Shown here one piece after another: positions 26,741 through 35,575 of a stretch of DNA of 37,793 nucleotides. Under the pieces are notes generated by a model that saw nothing but the letters and a program-made list of their open reading frames with translations, ran no database searches and was not told where the DNA came from. Positions within the stretch are counted from its first letter, which is position 1. Each line of letters begins with the position of its first letter. The position numbers and the translations under genes are program-made. The DNA is from Actinomycetota bacterium (lineage in GTDB: Bacteria; Actinomycetota; Actinomycetes; S36-B12), in assembly GCA_947472655.1 (NCBI GenBank), contig CANJCG010000003.1, positions 1 to 37,793 of the forward strand, written 5' to 3'.

Positions 26741-28292
26741 CGTTGATCTTGTTTGCCATTATTCGCAGCCACGAAGGATTGTCGTGATTACGTTTTACCG
26801 GCTCAGGCAGATGAATCCAGGTGGCCAAACGACCATCTTTAGCCACCAAACGAAGACGCTCCTCAGTAGCGATCCGAACATCACCTGGACACACCACTAA
26901 AACTCGATCTAACGCACGCAAGCGTGAGTGTGCGTCGATGGGGAACGGCTCATTTTCTCGAACGATCAAAGACACTACTGCGCCCTTGGGTAGTCCCAGT
27001 TCACTAATAAACACCCCAATTAGGCCCGACCCTTGCGGAACATCCAAGGCTAAGACGACTGCATTCATCGCGTCTAAGGGCGCACTTTCAAGATCGAATT
27101 CCGCAGCTTCAGTTGGCAAGGTGACACCAAGTCTTTTTGCCAGCACTGGCAGCAACGAGGTCTGTACTGCCAGCAGCACGATTACTACGATCACGGTGGC
27201 ATCAAAAACTTGTTCAGCGCCAGTTACTGCAAGCCCTAATGGAATTGCCGCAAATACAATCGGCACGGCTCCGCGCAAACCAGCCACACTGACAAAAACT
27301 CGTTCTCTTAGCCCCCATCTAAAGGGAGTCAAAGAGACAAAGGACGCGATGGGACGTGCGATGAACACCAACGTCACTCCAGCAACTGCTGCAATACCTA
27401 GTGCTGCTGGCAAGCGACTCACGTCTACGAGAAGTCCGAGCATGACGAAAAGCCCAATTTCTGAGATCCAGGCCAGCCCATCAGCAAAACCAATGATGGA
27501 TCGTCGGTGAGGAAGTCGCGTTGCAGAGCCTAGGAGCACTGCGCCGATATACACCGCCAGGAAACCTGAAACGTGAATGAAGTCAGCTAATGCGAAAGTG
27601 CCAACAAGCATTGCCATCGCTGCGATCGGATACAGCCCAACAGCCGACAACGCCAATCGCGGCAAAATCCATCGCGCAGCAAGGCCGCCAAGAACACCAA
27701 TGATGGCACCGCCTATTAATTCACCAAAGATCTGTAGCGAAATAAGCCACCAAGGAGAATCAGTAAATGCGCCGCTCGCAATCAGGCTGACTAACACCAC
27801 AACGGGAGCATCGTTGAATCCGGCTTCACCTTCAAGCAATGTGCGCAATCTTGGAGCCAACTTCAACTTGCGAAGAACGGAAAACACTGCGGCTGCATCT
27901 GTCGCAGCAAGAACCGCGGCTAAGAGCACCGCATTACTTGTGGACATTCCGGTAAAGAAAATGAGCGGAACTGCAACGACTCCAATGCTTGCCAGCACAC
28001 CGACAGATGCCAAAGTAACCGCCGGCCACAACACTGGACGCAATTCCGAAATTCGGGTGGTTAACCCTCCCTGAACCAAAATCAGCACGAGTGCGACGTA
28101 ACCAAGGATTGCAGCAAGTTCAGCATCTTGAAAATTGAGTTGGTCAAAAAATGTTCCCAGGAAAAGTCCGATACCTAGGTAGAGCAACAACCCAGGTACC
28201 CCGAGTCGCCCAGCAAAACGAACTCCGAGAATGGAGATCAAAACAATTACTGCCCCAAGGAGCAACGCCGGAGCAAGGGAATCCAGCGTCAT
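26718..28292 (-). CDS. CPA1-type K+(Na+)/H+ antiporter with C-terminal regulatory region
   Basis: Multi-TM; AAVLAATDAAAVFSVLRKL, LLEGEAGFNDAPVVVLVSL, SVAGLRGAVPIVFAAIPL. Confidence 0.88.
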   Translation of the reverse strand: MTLDSLAPALLLGAVIVLISILGVRFAGRLGVPGLLLYLGIGLFLGTFFDQLNFQDAELAAILGYVALVLILVQGGLTTRISELRPVLWPAVTLASVGVLASIGVVAVPLIFFTGMSTSNAVLLAAVLAATDAAAVFSVLRKLKLAPRLRTLLEGEAGFNDAPVVVLVSLIASGAFTDSPWWLISLQIFGELIGGAIIGVLGGLAARWILPRLALSAVGLYPIAAMAMLVGTFALADFIHVSGFLAVYIGAVLLGSATRLPHRRSIIGFADGLAWISEIGLFVMLGLLVDVSRLPAALGIAAVAGVTLVFIARPIASFVSLTPFRWGLRERVFVSVAGLRGAVPIVFAAIPLGLAVTGAEQVFDATVIVVIVLLAVQTSLLPVLAKRLGVTLPTEAAEFDLESAPLDAMNAVVLALDVPQGSGLIGVFISELGLPKGAVVSLIVRENEPFPIDAHSRLRALDRVLVVCPGDVRIATEERLRLVAKDGRLATWIHLPEPVKRNHDNPSWLRIMANKINVIFSHDQ

Positions 28293-28297
28293 CGCTG

Positions 28298-29194
28298 TTA
28301 CCTCGAACCTAGACCGAGAGCTTCGTACACCTGCAAGGTAGAAGTTGAACGATTCAATGTGTAGAAGTGCAAACCTGGCGCACCCATTTCTAGTAGTTCA
28401 TTCGATATTTCTACGGCAATCTCCACACCCAATTTGCGCACCGCATCATCGTCATCCTTAATTCCTTCAAAGCGCGCAGCAAGCTCCGGGGGAAATGCGG
28501 CGCCTGAAAGTTCTGCGAATCGTGAGATCTGAGCCACGTTGGTTACAGGCATCAAGCCCGGGATTATTGGCATTGTGACGCCGTGAGTGCTAGCCCTTTC
28601 CAACAGATCTGCGTAGTCACGAGAGCGAAAGAAGAATTGGGTCACCGCAAATTCGGCACCTGCATCTTGTTTTGCGGCAAGAACTCGAGCATCAGTATCA
28701 AGATCTGGCGACGACGGATGTCCTTCAGGGAAGGCGGCAACTCCAACCGTGAAATTGCCAAGTGTCTTGATGAGTTCGACGAGCTCATCTGCGTGTTGCA
28801 AGCCATCAAGATGTGGGGTCCAAGCAGCGTTTGGTCCACCTGGTGGATCACCCCGAAGAGCCAAGATGGTGGTAATACCCGCGTTGGCATACTCGTCAAT
28901 GACGCCGCGAAGTTCTTCCCGGCTTGCCCCTACGCATGTCAGATGCGCCACCGGAATCATCGAAGTTTGTGCTGCGATCTCTGCGGTAATGCGTACGGTG
29001 CGATCTCGAGTGGATCCACCAGCTCCATACGTCACTGAAACAAATGTGGGATGCAGGCGTTCAAGATCACGTACGGTTTGCCACAGGGCCCGCTCGCCCT
29101 CGTCAGTCTTTGGGGGAAAGAGTTCAAAAGAAAAACTTCGGCCACCTTGAGCAAGTAGGGCTCCTAGATCAGCGCCACCTGCCGGATATGTCAT
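28298..29194 (-). CDS. metF: Methylenetetrahydrofolate reductase [NAD(P)H]
   Basis: SFELFPPKTDEGERALW, FVSVTYGAGGSTRDRT, TTILALRGDPPGG, QFFFRSRDY, IPGLMPVTN. Confidence 0.95.
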   Translation of the reverse strand: MTYPAGGADLGALLAQGGRSFSFELFPPKTDEGERALWQTVRDLERLHPTFVSVTYGAGGSTRDRTVRITAEIAAQTSMIPVAHLTCVGASREELRGVIDEYANAGITTILALRGDPPGGPNAAWTPHLDGLQHADELVELIKTLGNFTVGVAAFPEGHPSSPDLDTDARVLAAKQDAGAEFAVTQFFFRSRDYADLLERASTHGVTMPIIPGLMPVTNVAQISRFAELSGAAFPPELAARFEGIKDDDDAVRKLGVEIAVEISNELLEMGAPGLHFYTLNRSTSTLQVYEALGLGSR

Positions 29195-29200
29195 GAAGAC

Positions 29201-29237
29201 AGCCTAAGGGTGACCTCCCTCTGGCAACCTTTAGGCT
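29201..29237. promoter_or_regulatory. Inverted repeat AGCCTAAGGGT-N15-ACCTTTAGGCT carrying back-to-back -10 elements (metF and crtE)
   Basis: 10 of 11 matched arms; each arm contains TAGGCT, 6 nt (metF) or 7 nt (crtE) upstream of the respective start codon. Confidence 0.6.
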
Positions 29238-29244
29238 TAGTCAT

Positions 29245-30336
29245 GTGAACGCTTTCGCATTACCCCCTATGGATAGCGCCGCCTTTCGTGCGGGCATTCA
29301 ACGTGTGGTTGATCGCGTCAATACCGAAGAAACTCGCAACCTGGCCTTCATTAGCCCAGACCTTGCTCCGTTGATGGATTCTGTGATTGCCCTCATGAGT
29401 GGTGGCAAGCGTCTGCGGCCAGCTTTTTGTTATTGGGGCTGGCGGGCAGTGGCTTTGGAACCTGATCTCATCGCCCACCACGAGGCAGTATTGGAAGCAG
29501 CTGCAGGATTGGAATTTCTGCAATCCTGTGCCCTTATTCATGATGACGTGATGGATGGTTCTGATACTCGACGTGGACTTCCCGCAGCCCATCGAGTCTT
29601 TGAAAAGATGCACGACCAATCGCAATGGGTTGGTCAAGCACCAATATTTGGCATTGGCGCCGCCATCCTGCTGGGAGATCTGTGCCTGGCCTGGGCCGAT
29701 CAGGTTTTTCTCGCAGCACCTCTTCCCATCGAGGCCTTGCAGCGAGCCAAACCAATTTATGATCTGATGCGCACCGAACTTATGGCCGGGCAATACCTTG
29801 ACCTACTCGAGCAAGCACGATCAAACACTTCGCTCGAGCGTGCTCGCACGGTTGTTCGCTACAAGTCTGCGAAATACACGATCGAACGGCCTCTTCACCT
29901 CGGTGCAGCACTTGCAGGGGCAAGCGATGTCGCTATGCAGGCTTTTTCACGCTACGGACTGGCTTTGGGTGAAGCTTTCCAACTTCGTGACGATGTGCTC
30001 GGTGTTTTTGGTGACCCACAAGAAACAGGGAAACCAGCTGGAGATGACATTCGCGAAGGAAAGCGCACGGTGATGGTCTCACTCGCCTACGCGCATGCAA
30101 CTCCCGCAGAACAAGCCACCATGACAGAACTACTCGGAAAGCCTGATCTTGACGAACATGACGTTGCTACGGCTCGTGAAATTTTGAGCTCAACTGGTGC
30201 TCTTGCCCAAACTGAAGTATTGATTGAACAAGGCATCTCCTCCGCGTATGACGCATTAAATAACGCACCGGTTTCAGAAGAAGGCCGCTCGGCTTTAGCG
30301 GATTTGATTGAAGCCTCCACGCGAAGGGCCACCTAA
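29245..30336 (+). CDS. crtE: Polyprenyl synthetase (GGPP synthase, CrtE/IdsA type)
   Basis: GGKRLRPAFCYWG, ALIHDDVMDGSDTRRGLPAAH, FQLRDDVLGVFGD. Start is GTG at 29245, or internal ATG 29269. Confidence 0.92.
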   Translation: MNAFALPPMDSAAFRAGIQRVVDRVNTEETRNLAFISPDLAPLMDSVIALMSGGKRLRPAFCYWGWRAVALEPDLIAHHEAVLEAAAGLEFLQSCALIHDDVMDGSDTRRGLPAAHRVFEKMHDQSQWVGQAPIFGIGAAILLGDLCLAWADQVFLAAPLPIEALQRAKPIYDLMRTELMAGQYLDLLEQARSNTSLERARTVVRYKSAKYTIERPLHLGAALAGASDVAMQAFSRYGLALGEAFQLRDDVLGVFGDPQETGKPAGDDIREGKRTVMVSLAYAHATPAEQATMTELLGKPDLDEHDVATAREILSSTGALAQTEVLIEQGISSAYDALNNAPVSEEGRSALADLIEASTRRAT

Positions 30337-31856
30337 TGAAGCTCAATCCATTTACTCCTACTCAACAAGTCACCGGCCCTACTGACAATGTGGTGATTGT
30401 TGGAGCAGGCCTTGGAGGGCTGAGTGCAGCAATGCATCTAGCGGCCGCGGGTCGCACGGTCACCGTGTTGGAACGTGAGGATATTCCCGGTGGACGCGCA
30501 GGTCGCCTGAGCGTTCCTACCGCTGACGGTTCGTTCGAGTTTGACACTGGTCCGACAGTGCTCACCATGCCCGACTTGATCGCTGACTGTTTCAACGCTC
30601 TAGGTGAGAACATGAGCGACTGGCTGACCCTTGAACCAGTGAAGCCTCTCTACCGGTCGTTTTATCCCGATGGTTCCGTGCTTGATGTGCATTCCAACAC
30701 CGACGAGATGACTGAAGAAATTCGAAACGTCATTGGTCCAGATGAAGCAGCTGGATATCGCCGCTATGTAGATTTCGTCACTGAGCTCTACCGCTATGAA
30801 ATGAAAGACTTCATCGATCGCAATATCGATTCCCCCCTTGATTTGCTCACTCCAAACCTGGCAAGGCTTGCAGCAATTGGGGGATTTAGGCGACTTGCTC
30901 CAAAAGTTGAGGAGTACCTCAAGGATCCACGCACGCAACGGGTCTTCTCCTTCCAATCAATGTATGCGGGGCTTTCTCCTTACGACGCCTTGGCGATCTA
31001 TGCAGTTATCGCTTACATGGATTCCGTAGCTGGAGTCTTTGCTCCCAAGGGCGGAATGCACGCGGTTCCAAAGGCGATGGCCCAGGCCGCTGCTGCACAT
31101 GGTGTGACTTTTAGGTATGGCGTAGAAGTTGCACACGTGGATCGCGTCGGCGGTCGAGCCACTGCAGTGATTACGACTGAAGGCGAACGTATTCCCGCTG
31201 ACGTGGTCGTTCTTAATCCCGATGTTCCCGTGGCTTTTCGTGATCTCTTAGGCATTGAGCCCTGGTCGATCCGCAGGCTGAAATACTCACCATCATGTTT
31301 TCTTTTCCTTGCTGGCTCATCAGCTAAATACAGCTCAATCGCGCATCACAATATTCACTTCGGAAAGAAGTGGCGCGGAGTTTTTGACGACATAATCCGT
31401 GATCAAAAGTTAATGTCGGATCCAAGCGTATTAGTTACAAACCCAACGTATTCAGACAGGTCTTTGGCGCCTGAAGGTAAAGAGGTCTATTACGTACTCT
31501 TTCCGACTCCGAACCTTGATGCTGATATCGACTGGGTGAAGGAAGGTCCTCGTTATCGCGATGAGGTGTGTCGAGTGCTTGAAGAGCGTGGTTACCGCGA
31601 CTTCACTTCATCGATTGAAGTTGAGAACGTCACGACTCCCCTTGATTGGCAGCAGCGCGGAATGGAACGAGGCGCGCCATTCGCCTCATCACATACTTTT
31701 GGCCAAACAGGACCCTTTCGACCAGGCAATCTCTGGGGACAAAACATCGTCTTCACCGGTTCTGGCACTCGGCCAGGAGTTGGCGTTCCGATGGTGCTGA
31801 TCTCGGGTCGACTTGCTGCCGAGCGCATCACTGGACCTGTCTCAGCGAGGAACTAG
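30336..31856 (+). CDS. crtI: Phytoene desaturase
   Basis: VVIVGAGLGGLSAAMHLAAAGRTVTVLEREDIPGGRAGRL, FDTGPTVLTMPDL, TGSGTRPGVGVPMVLISGRLAAERI; TAATG coupling to crtE. Confidence 0.94.
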   Translation: MKLNPFTPTQQVTGPTDNVVIVGAGLGGLSAAMHLAAAGRTVTVLEREDIPGGRAGRLSVPTADGSFEFDTGPTVLTMPDLIADCFNALGENMSDWLTLEPVKPLYRSFYPDGSVLDVHSNTDEMTEEIRNVIGPDEAAGYRRYVDFVTELYRYEMKDFIDRNIDSPLDLLTPNLARLAAIGGFRRLAPKVEEYLKDPRTQRVFSFQSMYAGLSPYDALAIYAVIAYMDSVAGVFAPKGGMHAVPKAMAQAAAAHGVTFRYGVEVAHVDRVGGRATAVITTEGERIPADVVVLNPDVPVAFRDLLGIEPWSIRRLKYSPSCFLFLAGSSAKYSSIAHHNIHFGKKWRGVFDDIIRDQKLMSDPSVLVTNPTYSDRSLAPEGKEVYYVLFPTPNLDADIDWVKEGPRYRDEVCRVLEERGYRDFTSSIEVENVTTPLDWQQRGMERGAPFASSHTFGQTGPFRPGNLWGQNIVFTGSGTRPGVGVPMVLISGRLAAERITGPVSARN

Positions 31857-31858
31857 CA

Positions 31859-33352
31859 GTGAGCCAAGCCATAACTCTGGAGTCGATGCCTGCTCAGCAT
31901 CTACTCCTACGTCATGGTCTGCCTGGATTTTTCGGAACAACATGTCTTGCCGTGGGTGCACTGGGAGTGGGCTGGCTGCCAGGCACTACAGACCTCCTGA
32001 CCAATCCCATCGTCGATTCATTACGAGGTTCAACTTCTGGATCGCTCATCGCCCGAAGCCTGGTGCTTATTGGGCTAGCGATCCTGCTTCAAGCTTGGCT
32101 GCTTATCGGCGCTGACTTGATGCATCGTGGGACGTGGCCGATTCGCCAATTGCAATGGGTCTTACTGCTCTGGGTTGTTCCGCTCGTCGTGGCACCGCCA
32201 CTGTTTAGTCGGGACGTCTACTCCTATTACGCCCAAGGTCGCCTATTCGAATCTGGCGCTGACCCGACCACAATCGGCGTGGGAAGCTTGCCGGGTTGGT
32301 TTGATATGGGCGCAGACCCGATGTGGACTGAATCCCCAACTCCTTATGGGCCATCGTTCTTGTTGATCGAACGAGCGATCTCCTCAATCGCTCACCCAAA
32401 TGCCTACCTCGCCGCCATCTTGCTTCGCCTGACTTCACTTGTTGGTGTTGCACTGATGGCTATTTACGTTCCAAAACTTGCGAAGGCCTACGGAGTCGAT
32501 GGATCAACCGCACTCTGGCTTGGCGTGCTGAACCCACTGGTGATCATGCACTTTGTGTCAGGTGCCCACAACGATGCCCTGATGGTTGGACTCATTGTTT
32601 TGGCGCTTTATTTAGGCACCTGCAACCAGTGTTTATGGAGCGCGGCACTTATCGGATTGGCAACAACCGTCAAACCCATAGCGGTCCTAGCTTTACCTTT
32701 TGTCGGTCTGCAATTCGCTGGCATGGGAGCCTCATGGATTGCCAAAATCAAGGCTTGGTTGCTCACCGGATTAGCAGCAGTCATCACGATTATTTGCGTC
32801 TATCTCGTGGTCGGATCCGGCTATGGAGTGGTTCAATCTGCCTTTGGCACTCCAGGCAGTGTGCTTACGTGGCTTTCACCCACAACTGCGATTGGTCAAC
32901 TTATTGGCGCCATCACGAGTGCCATCGGTCTGACTTCAAACGCATACACCGTAATTAACGTGGTACATACAATTGGCACTCTCCTTTCTCTCGTCATAAT
33001 TATTTGGCTCCTTGTCACTTCAGATCGGCGTACCCCACTTCGCGGTGCCGCTCTCGCCTTTGGTGCATTAGTAATTCTTGGACCAGTTGTGCACCCCTGG
33101 TATCTCCTGTGGGCGTTGCCGCTATTCGCTGCCGCTGGATTGAATTTTCGGGAACGTCGCATAGCAGTAATTTTGACCATCATCATGGTCGTACACGGCA
33201 TGATTGAGGCCAGCACTGCGGCCGACAATGTTTGGGACTGGTCGGATCTCATAACTTTCGTCATTGCTCTGGCAGTGGTCGCGATCATCGGTTTCGCTAG
33301 CCCCCATGAAAGACATGTCATTCTAGATGCAGGATCGACCGTGAAAGTATGA
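31859..33352 (+). CDS. GT-C polyprenol-phosphate-mannose alpha-1,6-mannosyltransferase, MptA/MptB family
   Basis: GTG at 31859, 2 nt after the crtI stop; multi-TM; SRDVYSYYAQGRLFESGADPTTIG, FVSGAHNDALMVGLIVLAL, VVHPWYLLWALPLFA. Confidence 0.82.
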   Translation: MSQAITLESMPAQHLLLRHGLPGFFGTTCLAVGALGVGWLPGTTDLLTNPIVDSLRGSTSGSLIARSLVLIGLAILLQAWLLIGADLMHRGTWPIRQLQWVLLLWVVPLVVAPPLFSRDVYSYYAQGRLFESGADPTTIGVGSLPGWFDMGADPMWTESPTPYGPSFLLIERAISSIAHPNAYLAAILLRLTSLVGVALMAIYVPKLAKAYGVDGSTALWLGVLNPLVIMHFVSGAHNDALMVGLIVLALYLGTCNQCLWSAALIGLATTVKPIAVLALPFVGLQFAGMGASWIAKIKAWLLTGLAAVITIICVYLVVGSGYGVVQSAFGTPGSVLTWLSPTTAIGQLIGAITSAIGLTSNAYTVINVVHTIGTLLSLVIIIWLLVTSDRRTPLRGAALAFGALVILGPVVHPWYLLWALPLFAAAGLNFRERRIAVILTIIMVVHGMIEASTAADNVWDWSDLITFVIALAVVAIIGFASPHERHVILDAGSTVKV

Positions 33353-34287
33353 GCGTGAAAGAGCTTGATGCTGCCGAAATCACCGATCCGATGGTTCGAA
33401 TGTCTTATCTACGCTGCAAGGCTTTAAATAAGCAATACGGCAAAACATATTATCTTGCAACGCTTTTGCTCCCTCCAGCAAAGCGACCATTTGTTCATGC
33501 ACTCTACGGACTCGCCCGCTATGCCGATGAGATTGTCGATGACATGCAGTCCAATAAGTCTGACAGTGAAAGACGGGCCTGGTTAGAAGAATGGTCGGCA
33601 GCATTTTTTCAAGACCTTGATCGCGGCACGTCTGACGACCCTATTTGTCGGGCTGTCGTTGACACTGCAGTTCGGTGGAAAATCCCACGCGGGTATTTCG
33701 AAGCGTTTTTCACTTCAATGGCAATGGATCTGACCGTTACCGAATACAAAACTTTTGATGACCTCTTCACCTACGTCTACGGATCCGCAGCTGTCATCGG
33801 GTTGCAAGTGGTACCAATTCTAGAACCAAGCCAACCCGCTGCCTATAAATATGCTCAAGACTTAGGTATCGCATTTCAACTCGCAAATTTTATTCGCGAT
33901 GTCGGTGAAGATTTAGACCGCGGAAGGGTGTATCTCCCCCTCGATGAACTAGCAATGTTCGGAGTCACCAGAGCAGATCTAGAAAAACGCATAGCAACTC
34001 CGGCAATCAAGCAAGCTCTTGCGTATCAAATCGAACGCGTGCGCGCTCTCGAGGCAGAGTCACGCATCGGTATATCGATGCTGCATCCAGCAGCTCAGCC
34101 CTGCATCGAAGCCGCCCGCATTCTGTACTGCGGGATCGTTGATGAAGTCGAAAAAATTGACTACGAAGTCTTTTCAAAGCGCGCAAAAGTGCCAACTTCT
34201 AAGCGACTTTTCGTGGCTGTCCCTGCTTGGTTCCAAGCCCGCCGCGCACGTAAAGAATTTGGCTCAGGGGCTATTTCAGCCATCTAG
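33349..34287 (+). CDS. crtB: Phytoene synthase
   Basis: YGKTYYLATLLLPPAKRPFVHALYGLARYADEIVDDM, LGIAFQLANFIRDVGEDLDRGRVYLPLDEL; ATGA overlap with the mannosyltransferase gene. Confidence 0.95.
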   Translation: MSVKELDAAEITDPMVRMSYLRCKALNKQYGKTYYLATLLLPPAKRPFVHALYGLARYADEIVDDMQSNKSDSERRAWLEEWSAAFFQDLDRGTSDDPICRAVVDTAVRWKIPRGYFEAFFTSMAMDLTVTEYKTFDDLFTYVYGSAAVIGLQVVPILEPSQPAAYKYAQDLGIAFQLANFIRDVGEDLDRGRVYLPLDELAMFGVTRADLEKRIATPAIKQALAYQIERVRALEAESRIGISMLHPAAQPCIEAARILYCGIVDEVEKIDYEVFSKRAKVPTSKRLFVAVPAWFQARRARKEFGSGAISAI

Positions 34288-34648
34288 GTGGGCCAGATTT
34301 AGGTGTGCGTTGAATTCCGGAGCGGCCAAGCCAGACCCATGTCGACAGTGTTATCAGCACGAGTGCGAAGCCGAAAAGTAGATCTTCGACGGGAGCGAAA
34401 ATTAGCCGACCATCTCCGATAAATGGCGGCGGTGCATCAACTGGCGTCGTCGATCCAATGATGTAATCACCCGCGTAACGCACGATGCGAAAGCCAGTGA
34501 GCACTCCATTGGTGATCAGCTGAAACACAATAATAATTCCGTAGGAAACCCAAAACACTTTCCTGGACACCATTCGGGTGCGTAAGCCGACGACGTCGAT
34601 GAGTACCGCGATAACAACAGCGGACAGACCAAGTTGGGTATAGGTCAT
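34271..34648 (-). CDS. crtYd: Lycopene cyclase domain protein, CrtYd-like subunit
   Basis: Three-TM, 125 aa; PPPFIGDGRLIFAPVEDLLFGFALVLITLSTWVWLGR; paired with a CrtYc-like ORF. Confidence 0.8.
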   Translation of the reverse strand: MTYTQLGLSAVVIAVLIDVVGLRTRMVSRKVFWVSYGIIIVFQLITNGVLTGFRIVRYAGDYIIGSTTPVDAPPPFIGDGRLIFAPVEDLLFGFALVLITLSTWVWLGRSGIQRTPKSGPPRWLK

Positions 34649-34980
34649 GACGCATCCTCATCGCCAACGGGCCAATTCCAAACGGCACGAACTGCTTCAA
34701 GGGTTAAAATTGAAGCGAGCGGGACAACGATAAAAAACAAGACTTCGTCGATTGGCACACCGGCAATGACTTGCCATCCAAGAATCTTTTCAAGGTCAAA
34801 AAACCAATGGCCCTGCGAAATCGCATAGGCGTCCCACGCAGTGAAAAGCACGAGCCCTGGAACTATGGACAAAAGCAAACGCCAGATTCGTTTGAGAACT
34901 CGCGTGCGCAGCACCACCTCAAGCCAGATGCTGCCCATGATGATGCAGAGCAAAACTCCCACGTAAGCCAGACGCGACAT
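34645..34980 (-). CDS. crtYc: Lycopene cyclase domain protein, CrtYc-like subunit
   Basis: MSRLAYVGVLLCIIMGSIWLEVVLRTRVLKR...WDAYAISQGHWFFDLEKILGWQVIAGVPIDEVLFFIVVPLASILTLEAVR. ATG at 34980 preferred. Confidence 0.83.
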   Translation of the reverse strand: MSRLAYVGVLLCIIMGSIWLEVVLRTRVLKRIWRLLLSIVPGLVLFTAWDAYAISQGHWFFDLEKILGWQVIAGVPIDEVLFFIVVPLASILTLEAVRAVWNWPVGDEDAS

Positions 34981-34986
34981 AAGCGT

Positions 34987-34992
34987 TACTCT
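34987..34992 (+). promoter_or_regulatory. Candidate -10 (TACTCT) of a leaderless NadR-like transcript
   Basis: TACTCT, 6 nt, then GTG at 34999; only 18 bp separate this start from the divergent crtYc start. Confidence 0.4.
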
Positions 34993-34998
34993 CGCACA

Positions 34999-35565
34999 GT
35001 GGGCAGCCAACTTCGCATAGCAGTTCTTGGTGGTGAGTCAACCGGAAAAACGACGCTTGCTCGGGCCCTATCGGCGATGACGCACGGAGTGGTCGTCTCA
35101 GAAGTCTTACGGGCCTTCGTCCAAGAACATCACCGGGCGCCCAAGCAAGACGAGCAGCGGGCAATCATGCTGGCCCAACGCCAGCGCGAGGATCAAGGAG
35201 CCAGTTCCCACCCGCATGCCTTTGTTTTTTGTGACCCCGCGGTGCTCATGACTGCGGTCTACAGCCAGCTGTATTTCAATGACAGTTCGTTAAACGATCA
35301 AGCGCTTACCTACGCCAAGGACTATGACGCATTGCTTTGGTGTCGCCCTGATATTGCGTGGGTGGCTGAAATTGGCCAACATGATGGTCCAGATTTTCGA
35401 GACCGAGCCGATTTCCTCATCCAGCTGTGGTCAGATGAACTTTGTACGGTTACGAACGTGCTTGAAATCACTGGAGACCTCGACCGGATCCCAAGAGCAC
35501 ACGAGTTGCTGTCTGAACAGTTCGGCAGCGTGTGGCAGAGCGCTGCTCGCCCTGAATCGAATTAG
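34999..35565 (+). CDS. NadR-like P-loop kinase (AAA_28-type, nicotinamide riboside kinase-like)
   Basis: IAVLGGESTGKTTLARAL (Walker A), FVFCDPAVLMTAVYSQLYF, YAKDYDALLWCRPDIAWVAEIGQHDGPDFRDR. GTG start. Confidence 0.75.
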   Translation: MGSQLRIAVLGGESTGKTTLARALSAMTHGVVVSEVLRAFVQEHHRAPKQDEQRAIMLAQRQREDQGASSHPHAFVFCDPAVLMTAVYSQLYFNDSSLNDQALTYAKDYDALLWCRPDIAWVAEIGQHDGPDFRDRADFLIQLWSDELCTVTNVLEITGDLDRIPRAHELLSEQFGSVWQSAARPESN

Positions 35566-35568
35566 ACT
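35563..35568 (+). promoter_or_regulatory. Candidate -10 (TAGACT) of a leaderless kinase transcript, overlapping the upstream stop codon
   Basis: TAGACT, 7 nt, then ATG at 35576; its TAG is the NadR-like stop codon. Confidence 0.45.
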
Positions 35569-35575
35569 GGTTCAA

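Noticed and set aside
27577-28074. 165-aa plus-strand ORF within the antiporter
   Set aside because: Complementary-frame artefact rich in A/S/T/R; the opposite strand encodes a coherent multi-TM antiporter.
29260-29793. 177-aa minus-strand ORF antisense to crtE
   Set aside because: The plus strand carries DDVMD and related prenyltransferase motifs; the antisense frame has no recognisable domain.
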